Shown: piece after piece, positions 45,203 to 54,615 of the stretch
Numbering within the stretch: position 1 is the stretch's first letter
Layout of the letters: each line of letters begins with the position of its first letter
Assembly (NCBI GenBank): GCA_947494035.1
Contig: CANLTN010000017.1
Span: 1 to 64,000, forward strand
Direction of reading: 5' to 3'
DNA length: 64,000 nucleotides
Source of the DNA: Pseudovibrio sp947494035
Lineage (GTDB): Bacteria > Pseudomonadota > Alphaproteobacteria > Rhizobiales > Stappiaceae
Notes under the pieces: generated by a model
The model's database searches: none
The model's input: only the letters and a program-made list of their open reading frames with translations
Told to the model about the DNA's origin: nothing
Made by a program: the position numbers and the translations under genes

Positions 45203-47647
45203 TCAGCCTTTAACCCGTGCCCCCGTGGGGTCATAAAGAGGCGCAAGGTGTACCTCGCAGGGCACGCGCTTTGTTGCGACTTCAAGCTCGTAATCTCCGC
45301 CAAGCACATAGTCACGATCAACGCCATCGCTATTTCGCACATATCCCAGCCCAATGGATTTGCGGAGCGTGTGACCGAAACCACCGGACGACAACCAACC
45401 CACACGCACACTGTTACGGTAGATCGTCTCCCGACCTGATAAGATGACATCACCATTTGTGACAAAGGTCGCGAGCATCTTCTTCACTCCGTGGCGTCGC
45501 TGATGCTCTATTGCCTCGCGGCCTTTAAATGGCGTTCCCGTCTTCAGTTTAACGGCCCAGCCAAGACCGGCTTCTTCTGGCGTGTGGTCCGGCCCGATGT
45601 CACTGCCCCAGGCTCTGTAACCCTTTTCCAGACGAAGGGTTTCAATGGCTCTGTATCCTGCGTTGCGCAAGCCAAACGCCTTGCCTGCTTCATGCAAGGT
45701 CGCGTAAACGCTGGTCGCATATTCAACGGGCACATGCAGCTCCCAGCCAAGCTCACCAACATACGTCACCCGTAAGGCATGGACCGGACACCCCGCAATG
45801 CCAATCCGGCGCGCCCGCCCAAACGGAAAGCTCTCGTTACTGACTGGATCACGCGTAATACTCTGCAAAATCTCGCGGGATTTCGGCCCCATAAGAGAAA
45901 GAGCCGAATAAGCCGAAGTCACATCAACCAGTTGTGCATTCATGCCCTTCGGAATATTCCGTGAAATCCAATCAAAGTCATGGGTCGCAAAACCGGTTCC
46001 AGTGATAATGTAATACTCATCATCGGCAGTGCGTACACAGGTCAGGTCGCACTCTATTCCGCCATGATCATTCAGCATTTGCGTATAGATCAAGGTCCCA
46101 ACCGGCTTGTCGACATCATTGGCTGCGATCCAACTGAGCGCATCAACGGCGTCCGGTCCTTTCAAGGTGAATTTGGCAAAGGAGGTTTGATCAAAAAGAA
46201 CAGCTGCAGACCGCGCCGCTGCGTGCTCGCGGCCAACTGGCTCATGCCAATTGGGTCGGCCAAAACTGTAAATGTCTTTGGGCACTTCACCATTTGCTGT
46301 ATCTGCGTACCAATTGGGCCGCTCCCAGCCAAGCTTTTCACCAAACACTGCACCATCAGCCTTCAGAAGCTCATAGAGCGGAGACTTTCGGCACGGACGT
46401 CCACTCTCATGCTCCTCATTCGGCCATGCCATAGTGTAATGCTTGGCGTAGGCCTCTCGCGTTCGTGTCCGGATCCAGTCGCTATCGAAGTGCGGTCGCC
46501 CAAACCGGCGAATATCGACCGGCCACAGGTCAAAGGGCGGCTCATCTTTTGCGATCCATTCTGCCAAAGCCATGCCAGCCCCACCACCAGCGGCAATGCC
46601 AAACGCATTAAAGCCAGCATTGACATAAAAATTCTTCAGCTCCGGAGCTTCCCCCATAATGAAGTTGCCATCTGGCGTAAAGCTTTCCGGCCCGTTGATG
46701 AGTTCCTTGATTCCGGCGGTTTCCAGCGCAGGAACGCGACCCAGAGAAAGCTCCATAAGCGGTTCAAAATGCGCAAAGTCACTGTCCAGCAGCGTATAGT
46801 GAAAGCCGGAAGGAATTCCATCCTGTGCCCATGAACGCGGGTTGGCCTCGTAGCCACCCATCACCAATCCGCCCACTTCCTCTTTGTAGTAGGTCAGACG
46901 ATCGGGGTCGCGTAGGGTAGGAAGGTCCTTCGGAACACCGAGAATAGGTTCTGTCACAACGTACTGGTGCTGCATGGAAACCAGCGGAACATTGACACCA
47001 ACACGGCGGGCAAACTCGCGGGTCCACTGACCGCAACAGGCTACCACAACGGCACAGTCAATCCGACCTCTGGTGGTTTCAACGCCTTTGATGATCCCTT
47101 TTTCAACATCAACCCCGAGAACCTTAGTGTCCTCAAAGATTTGAGCGCCAGCCATCCTAGCACCTTTTGCTAGAGACATTGTAATGTCAGAAGGGTTGGC
47201 CTGCCCATCACTCGGCAAAAATGCAGCACCAACAACATCATCCACCTGCATCAAGGGCCAGAGATCTTGCGCCTCATGTGGCGTCAATAATTGCATGTCC
47301 AGACCAAACGAATATGCTGTGGTCGCCTGTCGTTGAACCTCGGTCCATCTTTCATGGTTACAGGCAAGCCGCAGGCCACCGTTCATTTTCCAACCTGTGG
47401 CCTGTCCTGTTTCTTTTTCAAGGCGCTTGTAAAGATCAACGGAGTAACCAAGAAGTTGCGTGACATTTGCATTGGAACGTAACTGTCCCACCAATCCAGC
47501 CGCGTGAAACGTTGTGCCGGATGTCAATTTTTTGCGCTCCAGCAGCACAACATCCCACCCAAGTTTGGCAAGGTGATATGCCGTAGAGCATCCCACAATG
47601 CCGCCGCCAACAATCACAGCCTTCGCAGCTTTTGGAAAGTCGTTCAT
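45203..47647 (-). CDS. Dimethylglycine dehydrogenase (DAO-GcvT fusion)
   Basis: An 814-residue flavoprotein expected to oxidise dimethylglycine to sarcosine. It has an FAD fold (AVIVGGGIVGCSTAYHLAKLG, residues 9-29), the SGTTFHAAGLVGQLRSNANV block whose histidine carries covalent FAD in mitochondrial DMGDH/SARDH, a DAO domain to about 400, an FAO_M linker and GcvT domains (VTYVGELGWELHVPVEY near 630). GGTGAGG lies before the ATG at 47647; the longer frame is not supported. It follows the choline-kinase-like gene by seven bases. Sarcosine dehydrogenase is the alternative. Confidence 0.86.
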   Translation of the reverse strand: MNDFPKAAKAVIVGGGIVGCSTAYHLAKLGWDVVLLERKKLTSGTTFHAAGLVGQLRSNANVTQLLGYSVDLYKRLEKETGQATGWKMNGGLRLACNHERWTEVQRQATTAYSFGLDMQLLTPHEAQDLWPLMQVDDVVGAAFLPSDGQANPSDITMSLAKGARMAGAQIFEDTKVLGVDVEKGIIKGVETTRGRIDCAVVVACCGQWTREFARRVGVNVPLVSMQHQYVVTEPILGVPKDLPTLRDPDRLTYYKEEVGGLVMGGYEANPRSWAQDGIPSGFHYTLLDSDFAHFEPLMELSLGRVPALETAGIKELINGPESFTPDGNFIMGEAPELKNFYVNAGFNAFGIAAGGGAGMALAEWIAKDEPPFDLWPVDIRRFGRPHFDSDWIRTRTREAYAKHYTMAWPNEEHESGRPCRKSPLYELLKADGAVFGEKLGWERPNWYADTANGEVPKDIYSFGRPNWHEPVGREHAAARSAAVLFDQTSFAKFTLKGPDAVDALSWIAANDVDKPVGTLIYTQMLNDHGGIECDLTCVRTADDEYYIITGTGFATHDFDWISRNIPKGMNAQLVDVTSAYSALSLMGPKSREILQSITRDPVSNESFPFGRARRIGIAGCPVHALRVTYVGELGWELHVPVEYATSVYATLHEAGKAFGLRNAGYRAIETLRLEKGYRAWGSDIGPDHTPEEAGLGWAVKLKTGTPFKGREAIEHQRRHGVKKMLATFVTNGDVILSGRETIYRNSVRVGWLSSGGFGHTLRKSIGLGYVRNSDGVDRDYVLGGDYELEVATKRVPCEVHLAPLYDPTGARVKG

Positions 47648-47654
47648 CTCAACC

Positions 47655-48548
47655 TCACCGTAACTCGAGCTCAGAGTAAGCCTGTTCGAACTGGAGTAAA
47701 TTGTCTGCAGTATAGTTGGTGTAATCGAACTGAATTTGCGAGGTCTGCTCAGAAACCATGCTCCACATACTCTCACGCAACAAAGACGCACATTTCATTG
47801 CGTTGTATTTGGCCCACAGCTCATCGTTGGCCGGCGCATCATAATAGGCCTCCAACAGCTGCTTTTGTAGCTCCTCAGAAAGATTGGCGTTTGTTGCCAG
47901 CCCTCCCAGATCAAACAGCGGGGAGTTTATCCCGGCATATTCCCAATCAACCAGCCAAAGCCGGCCATTTTCATTCAGAATGTTGGCAGGCAGCAGATCG
48001 TTGTGACACAAAGCCAGCTCAACAGGACCCACCGCAGCTTCCAGCTTTTCAGCACGCTGCAGGAGACCATTGAGCTTGCCAACATGCTCAGAATCCATCA
48101 ATCGCAATGTTTCTGCATAATCTCGCAGAATGTGAAACACCCAGAAGGCCAGAACCGGCCCGCGGATCAGCCGCGAAGCTTCCGTGTGTACTCGGATCAG
48201 AACCTGAGCAATTGATGTGAGAGTGTGACTATCCTGAATGTTAGCTGCAGTTAGCGGCGTTGCGTCAATGTAGTCCTGCACCAGCGCACCTTGTTCGTAG
48301 TAGCGCACTGCTGGCCCAATACCCGCCGCATGAGCAGCGCGGCAGGCGGATAGCTCGTTGAACCGCATTACACCGTGCTCCGCGATGTCGTGCCCAAGGC
48401 GAACCACATAAGTGCGGCCTTCATCAGTGATTTTCACATTGAAGTTGGTGATCCCACCGACCAGTATTTCTGCGTTGCTGGGCGATTTCCAAAATGGAAG
48501 TTCCAGAGCTTTTGTGACTGCTAATTCCTTTGTCAATGTCTCGGTCAT
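47655..48548 (-). CDS. Choline/ethanolamine kinase-like phosphotransferase (APH fold)
   Basis: A 297-residue kinase-fold protein. The catalytic loop LALCHNDLLPANILNENGR near residue 190 supplies the catalytic Asp and Asn, and the following WLVDWEYAGINSPLFDLG carries the metal-binding DxE-type motif; both are those of LicA-like choline kinases. The ATG at 48548 matches the family start. It forms an operon with the dimethylglycine dehydrogenase, which suggests a link to choline metabolism, though other amino-alcohol or aminoglycoside-like substrates cannot be excluded. Confidence 0.8.
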   Translation of the reverse strand: MTETLTKELAVTKALELPFWKSPSNAEILVGGITNFNVKITDEGRTYVVRLGHDIAEHGVMRFNELSACRAAHAAGIGPAVRYYEQGALVQDYIDATPLTAANIQDSHTLTSIAQVLIRVHTEASRLIRGPVLAFWVFHILRDYAETLRLMDSEHVGKLNGLLQRAEKLEAAVGPVELALCHNDLLPANILNENGRLWLVDWEYAGINSPLFDLGGLATNANLSEELQKQLLEAYYDAPANDELWAKYNAMKCASLLRESMWSMVSEQTSQIQFDYTNYTADNLLQFEQAYSELELR

Positions 48549-48997
48549 AGCACCAGTCCCGATCTTGCTTGAGAGGATGTAGCGTGCGCGGAAGAAATGC
48601 GATCCGCGAGAATTGCGATCGATGTGACTGTATGGCCTGCAACCATGCAGTGACCAGCATTGACTCTGGGGCAAACAGCGCAAGCCCACTTCCCAGCTCC
48701 CGTTCCAACCAAAGCGCCAATCAAATAGCCTGGACAGTCCCAATAAGATTGTCCGGGCAGTAGTTAGTGAACAAACTGTAGCGCAATAACAATCCGAGGC
48801 GCCATAGCTGGCATGTAATGACTATCTCCCACACCTAAAGTAGCTGGGCTTAAATCTCCAAGATACAGCATTGAAGGCCACTTTCTACTCGGCATTGCAC
48901 CCATAAATTAATGGAGTTGGCAAGACCATCCAAACAGTTACCATGGATCATGCCGCTAAGTAAAAGCTGCTTCTGTAACACGATCGGGTTTCAATCT
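48549..48997. other. Intergenic region between kinase-like gene and methyltransferase
   Basis: About 450 bases between two divergent genes. No gene recognised. ctgtatggc (48628-48636) recalls elements near the gbcA and soxB promoters. This is also the boundary between the betaine block and the surface-polysaccharide region. Confidence 0.4.
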
Positions 48998-49807
48998 ATG
49001 ACAGACGCCAAGATTGCGGATAAGCAAGACAGCAGCCCTATTCAGGACTCTGAAAACCGCAAACGCAGAACAAAAAAACTTCTCAAGAAAATCTTCCCCT
49101 ACAAGCTCGTAAAGCGGCCACCTTCCAGAAGAGAGTTAGAAGCTGCAGAAGAAGCAAAACGTCGGGCTCATCTGCCAGATATTCCCATGGAATTTGCTGG
49201 GTTACCTCGCAGTCAGTATGGCTTACACAAGCTGATCAAGGACTATGATTTTAAAAGTGTTTTGGATGTTGGTTCAGGTTCTGGTGAGCATGCGGCCATG
49301 CTACACAAGCACAACAAAGAGGTGACTGCGTTAGATTTTGGAGTATCGCTCTATGCAAACGAAGGGATTGATGAAAGCTCGTGGACCAAGATCACAGGCA
49401 ACTTTTATGACTTTGAATTTCCGGAGAAGTTCGATTGTATCTGGGCCTCTCATGTTCTGGAGCACCAACCAGACCCAGGCGTTTTTATACGCAGATGCCG
49501 CGAGTTGGTGAAAGACAGCGGATATATTGCTATTACCGTTCCGCCCCTAAAACATATTATTGTGGGCGGCCATTTGACCCTGTGGAATGCAGGGCTGCTG
49601 CTCTACCAGCTCGTCTTTAACGGTATCGACTGCAAGGATGCCGCCATTTTGACTTACGACTACAACATCACCATCATCGTGCAAAACAAAGCCCGCGCTG
49701 AGATGCATCTGGATTGGGATTACGGAGACATCAAGCGCCTGAAGCCATACTTTCCGGATTTCATCGACGAACCTTTTGAAGGTCAAATAAACCGTTGGAA
49801 CTGGTGA
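48998..49807 (+). CDS. SAM-dependent methyltransferase (class I)
   Basis: A 269-residue protein. After a basic tail (KRRTKKLLKKIFPYKLVKR) comes a Rossmann methyltransferase domain with motif I SVLDVGSGSGEHAAML near residue 90, FDCIWASHVLEHQPDPGVF near 150 and GYIAITVPPLKH. Its start is uncertain: ATG codons at 48911 and 48998 are both possible and neither has a strong ribosome binding site. It begins a surface-polysaccharide-like cluster but is on the opposite strand to the glycosyltransferases. Confidence 0.75.
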   Translation: MTDAKIADKQDSSPIQDSENRKRRTKKLLKKIFPYKLVKRPPSRRELEAAEEAKRRAHLPDIPMEFAGLPRSQYGLHKLIKDYDFKSVLDVGSGSGEHAAMLHKHNKEVTALDFGVSLYANEGIDESSWTKITGNFYDFEFPEKFDCIWASHVLEHQPDPGVFIRRCRELVKDSGYIAITVPPLKHIIVGGHLTLWNAGLLLYQLVFNGIDCKDAAILTYDYNITIIVQNKARAEMHLDWDYGDIKRLKPYFPDFIDEPFEGQINRWNW

Positions 49808-50157
49808 AGTCAAAGGGATGTTCCAAGCACTGCAACTTGTATACCCCCAGACAGGTGGAGCTTGAGAGTGGTGCGTTTGGGCTTTGAGTGTTGGAAGTAG
49901 ACCTTCCAAAAGTCTGCAAGATGAAAAACCGGAAGAATTGATCGCCGAACTACGCCGATGGCTCCCCCTTTGAAAAGGTGTGGTGAAGACGATGGTCTCT
50001 GCTGGCCTAAACATCGGCCAATTTCCAACGCAGCTGTGCCTCTGACAAATAAAGACATCCACACCTGATTTGCTAAGTGCATCGATGCGGTAGTAGGAGT
50101 GTACCGTTGGAACTAAGAAAACCCGCCCTACATATCAGTACGCATGTGTCTCCGGCT
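49808..50157. other. Gap between methyltransferase and KpsC/S-like gene
   Basis: About 350 bases. Long open frames exist on the minus strand (49810-50082 and 49547-50062), but their translations show no family I recognise, and one largely overlaps the methyltransferase. On + the open fragment DEKPEELIAELRRWLP looks protein-like but has no start. Possibly a decayed gene; unproven. Confidence 0.35.
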
Positions 50158-51330
50158 CTACTGCGCTTCTGCCACGAACTTCTTTTTCAGCCAGAGCAGC
50201 TCATCGATCGCTTGTAGGTGGTGACAGCGCTCTCCCGTTGATGGGCTCAGATAAAGCATGTTCTGCAGGTAAAGCGCATAGACAAGTTCGTCCGCTGTCA
50301 GTCGCCGATTTGTGGGCAGATTGATGCAGCGATCATCGCTTAGTCCGTAGCCTGCATAAACCGGGTTCCCAAACACAACCGCCCGCTTCTCGCGAATGAT
50401 GGCCTCAAGCCCGACGGTGGAGGAAAAGGTATAAACGGAGTGTGATGCCGAGAGTAGCATCATGATATCCGTATCGTCTACAAAGAGAACCACCTTGTCC
50501 TTGTACTCATCTGGCACCGGGAACAAATAAGTCCTGCGGTGTTTAAACTCCGGGTGAAGTTTGACAGCAATCTTGCTACCGGGGTTTTCTTCAATGGCAG
50601 CCTCCAGCATGTGGCGGAAAATGCCATCCTCACCACCCTGCAAATACACCGACAAGTCGTTATAGGCCTGATCGATGACAAGCACATAATCATCACCAAC
50701 AGGTCGATCGCCTTGAACAAAGTTGTACTTGCTGATGTTCTTCTCAATGAGAAGCAAACGGAGATCGCGACCCTTTACCCGTTGCTCCTCAGTAAATTCA
50801 TGCTCTTTTAGAAAACGTCGAATACCAACATTCGATCTGGGCAAAAAATGCGGGCCAACACTATCGAGTCTATAGGAGATATTGTTGGCATAGTGCCGCA
50901 GATCCGGGCTCCGCTGAGCATAGATTTCCGGCAACACGCTACGAACAAACCCTTCCTCAAAACAAATGGGAGAAGCTTGAAGGAAAAGGAGCCTCTGCAG
51001 CATCTCCGTTCGCCCTTGAGCAAACCCCACAATCCCCTGAAAGCTTGCTAACGACCATTGCGGGTCCTCTAATCCGAAGACCTCACGTCCTTCAAATGTA
51101 CTGGATAAGCGTCTGAAGATATCTGTGTCTTTTTCAAGCCCAAAGGAGATGGAACCATCTGAATGCAACATATTCTGAACGGTGGCTTCATTGGTATCTG
51201 CCGTTGAATCCATCAGCCGAAAAAAGATGTCCGAATGTGCGTTAAATGTAATCGGATCATAATCTATAGAAAGTTTCTCAGGCGTCTTTTGTCTACGTTT
51301 ATTCCGTTTTTTCAGCAGTGATTTAAACAT
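50158..51330 (-). CDS. Capsule polysaccharide synthesis protein, KpsC/KpsS-like
   Basis: A 390-residue protein with a Capsule_synth-type domain. The block YVLVIDQAYNDLSVYLQGG near residue 215, SKIAVKLHPEFKHRR near 255, VYTFSSTVGLEAIIREKRAV near 300 and GNPVYAGYGLSDDR match the KpsC/S pattern, whose members add Kdo to phosphatidylglycerol linkers or act in surface glycan export. The ATG at 51330 follows GGTGG. The overall length is like KpsS rather than two-domain KpsC. It follows the GT8 gene in a minus-strand group. Confidence 0.72.
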   Translation of the reverse strand: MFKSLLKKRNKRRQKTPEKLSIDYDPITFNAHSDIFFRLMDSTADTNEATVQNMLHSDGSISFGLEKDTDIFRRLSSTFEGREVFGLEDPQWSLASFQGIVGFAQGRTEMLQRLLFLQASPICFEEGFVRSVLPEIYAQRSPDLRHYANNISYRLDSVGPHFLPRSNVGIRRFLKEHEFTEEQRVKGRDLRLLLIEKNISKYNFVQGDRPVGDDYVLVIDQAYNDLSVYLQGGEDGIFRHMLEAAIEENPGSKIAVKLHPEFKHRRTYLFPVPDEYKDKVVLFVDDTDIMMLLSASHSVYTFSSTVGLEAIIREKRAVVFGNPVYAGYGLSDDRCINLPTNRRLTADELVYALYLQNMLYLSPSTGERCHHLQAIDELLWLKKKFVAEAQ

Positions 51331-51389
51331 TAATACCACCAAGCGTAATGAACCAGGCCCACAGTCCAAATCGGTAAAGGAGAGTGATC

Positions 51390-52598
51390 TTAAACCTCAC
51401 ACTGATCCTTTTCTTCTCTGAATATTCGAGCTGAAGCGGGCGTATCTGATGGGCTGCTCTGCTTTAGATGCTCGTGAGATGGCAAGATCAACTCTGTTCC
51501 AAGTAAAACAAGTGTATCTTCCAAATTTGCAGTCCGGACCATATGCCCATCAAAGAGGACTTTGGGTTCTCCTATAACTGGCGCCTCTGTAAGGTCTGCA
51601 AATAGCCTCTTTTCCAATGCGTTTGCGAGAAAGTCGTGAGCTTGACCATGATATCGCCCCCAAATTTTTCGCTGCACGCGTTCGCGTTTGAACTGTATTC
51701 CAAGCCTTAGAAGCAATCGCCGAACCGCAGTTTTCATTCGCTTTATATAACGCTGGCGGGGCTTGGTAGCAGGTTTAGGGAGCGTTATCTTTAAGTGCTT
51801 ATAAAGCGAGGCAAAATAGCTGAGATACACCTTTTGATAGGAATAAAAATCACCATTCCATGGCTTGAGAGGTGCAGTGAAGTGAACAACAACCGGCTTG
51901 AACACATGCTCAAAGCCATAATCAAAAAGGGACGTCTGAAAATTCCAGCGTGGGCTTAATTCGGCCCAATCGTTTTTGAAGGTATAATTCAGAAAATCCT
52001 GATCAAACATAGTAACGCGATGGCCAAACTGATCAAAGTATTCTGAAAGAAGACGACGAATATCAAGTTGGCGCCACTTGTCGGCATTGATGAGAAGCAT
52101 ACCTGAATTGAAATAACGGCACCCCTGTAGGCCTATGCCTCCCAACCACTCTTCCTTTGTGTACTCCACGCCGGGAAAGGGGACAATCGTCTCTCCCAGA
52201 ATACCATAGTCATGAACAGCAGCGATGGTTGCGGGAACTTCAAGAGCAAATATCGCACTCGGGTCGTCAGCAATCGCGATATCAGCATCCAGATAGACCA
52301 GCTGTGAATAGTCCTTCAATAGATCTGGAACGAAAAGACGCAGGTAAACGATACTCGGCCATTTCTGGCTTTCCGGGAGTCCCTCGGGAAGGAAACATTC
52401 CAACTTATCAAGGTGGTAGAAGATGCGCTCTGACTTGAGAATATTTGCGGGGATCAGATCTGCAACGGAGATATTCTTGTTGTTCCTCTCCACAAACACA
52501 TGAACATCGAACCTGTCAAAACTTGCCAGTATAAAGGCCTGAGCCGCTGCCATCGGGAGATAGTTCTCATCGACGACGAAGTAAAAGGCATTCTTCAT
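51390..52598 (-). CDS. Glycosyltransferase family 8 protein
   Basis: A 402-residue cytoplasmic glycosyltransferase. The GT-A DxD motif is YLDADIAIADD near residue 100, with SGMLLINADKWRQ near 170, DQDFLNYTF near 200 and VVVHFTAPLKPWNG near 245, which are those of GT8 galactosyl/glucosyltransferases such as LgtC or RfaJ. A long basic C-terminal extension follows and may bind membrane. Its ATG overlaps the stop of the FkbM gene (TAATG), and GAGGCAATA lies upstream. Confidence 0.85.
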   Translation of the reverse strand: MKNAFYFVVDENYLPMAAAQAFILASFDRFDVHVFVERNNKNISVADLIPANILKSERIFYHLDKLECFLPEGLPESQKWPSIVYLRLFVPDLLKDYSQLVYLDADIAIADDPSAIFALEVPATIAAVHDYGILGETIVPFPGVEYTKEEWLGGIGLQGCRYFNSGMLLINADKWRQLDIRRLLSEYFDQFGHRVTMFDQDFLNYTFKNDWAELSPRWNFQTSLFDYGFEHVFKPVVVHFTAPLKPWNGDFYSYQKVYLSYFASLYKHLKITLPKPATKPRQRYIKRMKTAVRRLLLRLGIQFKRERVQRKIWGRYHGQAHDFLANALEKRLFADLTEAPVIGEPKVLFDGHMVRTANLEDTLVLLGTELILPSHEHLKQSSPSDTPASARIFREEKDQCEV

Positions 52599-53398
52599 TA
52601 TTGCCTCATTGGTTGGGCATACAGCCACGTCATAGGGCACTCGCGAAACTCACAGGACAAAATGAGCCCCTCAATTGCAGGCTTTTGTAGGGTCTCCGGA
52701 TAGTCTCTCGTGTTACGCGGCGCTTCTTCAATGATCGTCACGTCATGTGTCTGTCTTAGAAAATCAAATAGCCGCTTCTCAATTCCAGGAACCATAAATT
52801 CGTGTAGCTCGACCAGGAACGTAGACTTGCCTAGAATGTCTGATGGAATAGCCTCAATTCCCACTTCACAGCCTTCGCAGTCAATAATGAACGCAAGACT
52901 GTCATACTCCTTAAAGGCCGCCATCTCCGAAAAGCTAAAATCCATCAGGTTTTCAACGGGCGCATCATTTGCGCGGGCACAGGCATCCAGAACATCTCTG
53001 GATGCCTCTTCGATGTCGTAAGCGTACACATGTGCGTCTGGCAAAAGACGCTTCATGCCGAGTGCGTAGAACCCATCAGACGCACCAATATTCAACAATG
53101 CAGACGGCTTACTCTCTACGATCTTCATAAGGTAAGGGTGAAGCTCCTGTTCATAGGAACCAATGATTTTGGTTAGAACATCTCCGTCACTCCAGGCACC
53201 TCTGGTCGCTAACCTAAGTCCTTCAAACGGTCCCCGCTTAACGATGGCCTCATGTGCGAGCAGGTGCTCCTTAATCAAACGCTCTCTGTATTTCAAAATG
53301 TGGCTAATCATGAACCCTTTGGAGCCAACTTCCTCACTGCGAAAAGCTGTAAATCCAAGAGGTTTTATGAGGTAGTTGAGAACTTTCTTTCGGGCCAT
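52598..53398 (-). CDS. FkbM-family methyltransferase-like protein
   Basis: A 266-residue protein with a Rossmann SAM-binding core (SALLNIGASDGFYALGM near residue 98) and the FkbM-type later part FIIDCEGCEVGIEAIPSDIL and FLVELHEFMVP. FkbM-type enzymes often O-methylate sugars. The ATG at 53398 is preferred, giving a basic start MARKKVLNYLIKPLG. It is coupled to the GT8 gene, so it probably decorates the same glycan. Confidence 0.75.
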   Translation of the reverse strand: MARKKVLNYLIKPLGFTAFRSEEVGSKGFMISHILKYRERLIKEHLLAHEAIVKRGPFEGLRLATRGAWSDGDVLTKIIGSYEQELHPYLMKIVESKPSALLNIGASDGFYALGMKRLLPDAHVYAYDIEEASRDVLDACARANDAPVENLMDFSFSEMAAFKEYDSLAFIIDCEGCEVGIEAIPSDILGKSTFLVELHEFMVPGIEKRLFDFLRQTHDVTIIEEAPRNTRDYPETLQKPAIEGLILSCEFRECPMTWLYAQPMRQ

Positions 53399-53664
53399 GC
53401 CACCACAACTTTCAACTTGCGGATATCTCAAGATCTTACTGTGAAATATAGCAAGGCTACCCAATTAACAGTGCTCCCGATATTCCAATATATTGGGGTT
53501 ACTGCCCCTGAAATGCCGCGCTCACACATGTGATTCAACGGCTTTGGGGCGGGCCGTGCAAAGGGATTCATCGCCGAGCGTGGCAAGAACAACCAAGGGA
53601 GAACTGGCTTGATACTCCGATCTACCCTAAGAGTTTGAATGCAGGACTATCATTGGGGGGAACA

Positions 53665-54267
53665 ATGAGCATTGAAACCGGTTGCTTCATTGAGGAATGG
53701 TGCAATACAGATTGGGGCGGAACGTCAATACCTTGGGAGGCAACCCAAAATATCGAAGCCTTGATTGAGAGTTTTCTCGGAAATTGCGGTAGTGACTATT
53801 CCATAAAGTCAGGAATTGCAGTGCACAAAGACGCGGTTATCGAGGATGGGGTGGTCTTGAAGGCGCCAATTATCTTGGCGAAGAACACCTTTGTTGCCAG
53901 CAACTCCTACCTCCGTGGAGGAGTATACCTAGGCGAAAACTGTAGTGTCGGCCCGTCGTGCGAACTCAAATCAACATTTATGTTTTCCAACTCCAAAGTC
54001 GCCCACTTGAGCTTTGTTGGGGATTCACTTCTTGGTTCAAATGTGAATATCGAAGCAGGAGCTGTAGTCGCCAACTACCGTAACGAACTGGAAGACCCAA
54101 CCATATCATTTCACTATGAGCAGACAAGGATCGATACAGGTGTACAAAAGTTTGGTGCTCTAATTGGCGACGGTTCCAAAATCGGTGCAAACAGCGTTAT
54201 AGCACCGGGCGCAATCCTGCCAAAAAATACAATCGTCAAACGGTTAAGCGTTTTGGACCAGAGGTAA
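53665..54267 (+). CDS. Left-handed beta-helix (hexapeptide-repeat) acyl/nucleotidyltransferase-like protein
   Basis: A 200-residue protein. After an N-terminal segment it shows repeated hexapeptide patterns (VHKDAVIEDGVVLKAPIIL, VYLGENCSVGPSCEL, FVGDSLLGSNVNIEAGAVV, LIGDGSKIGANSVIAPGAIL), the left-handed beta-helix of GlmU-like transferases. No pyrophosphorylase domain is present. GGGGGAACA precedes the ATG at 53665; the upstream frame is not needed. It may acetylate a sugar of the nearby polysaccharide. Confidence 0.8.
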   Translation: MSIETGCFIEEWCNTDWGGTSIPWEATQNIEALIESFLGNCGSDYSIKSGIAVHKDAVIEDGVVLKAPIILAKNTFVASNSYLRGGVYLGENCSVGPSCELKSTFMFSNSKVAHLSFVGDSLLGSNVNIEAGAVVANYRNELEDPTISFHYEQTRIDTGVQKFGALIGDGSKIGANSVIAPGAILPKNTIVKRLSVLDQR

Positions 54268-54270
54268 TAG

Positions 54271-54555
54271 TGTTCCAGTGGCACACAAGAAGCGCACGAT
54301 GCCATTCGTGGTCCCGGCTCCGTTCAAAAGGCGGTGGAGGCAGTTGCATTTGCGCTGGACACAGGATTGAACCCCATATCAAAACCCCATATCAAAACCC
54401 TGCATCAACGCGATGTGAAGGGAGGATACGGCTCATGCTCCTTCAAATGGCAATGCGGCGGCTGCAGAGCAGCGGCTTGGGCGAGAGACCATAATATGGT
54501 GGCTGAAGACCCCTATTGCTGGCTTATACATGACAAACATATTGTCTTCGCATAA
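54271..54555 (+). pseudogene. Remnant of a radical SAM/SPASM protein (NirJ/heme-type), internally deleted
   Basis: The frame from just after the acyltransferase stop reads SGTQEAHDAIRGPGSVQKAV and then AVAFALDTGL, the middle segment of SPASM-type radical SAM enzymes. It jumps to a C-terminal SPASM-like block CSFKWQCGGCRAAAWA followed by MVAEDPYCW before TAA at 54553. The N-terminal CxxxCxxC SAM cluster and most of the core are missing, and a direct repeat of ccccatatcaaaa lies at the join near 54370-54397. It cannot be functional. The NirJ/AhbC-type likeness is from memory. Confidence 0.58.
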
Positions 54556-54579
54556 GTCATAGTTCTCTCGCGCACTTTG

Positions 54580-54615
54580 AGAGGTATAGGCGTATTGTGC
54601 CTATACCTCTTAATT
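54580..54615 (+). terminator. Strong hairpin after the radical SAM remnant
   Basis: A perfect 12-bp stem, agaggtataggc (54580-54591) with gcctatacctct (54599-54610), is followed by taatt. It probably terminated the original radical SAM transcript. Confidence 0.7.

Noticed and set aside
49547..50082. Overlapping minus-strand ORFs after the methyltransferase gene
   Set aside because: Two frames are open over the same DNA and neither translation shows a family; one covers methyltransferase codons. They might be a decayed gene, but I cannot support a call.
54370..54397. Repeat of ccccatatcaaaa as a CRISPR or iteron
   Set aside because: Only two adjacent copies without spacers; better explained as a small tandem duplication at the join of the radical SAM remnant.
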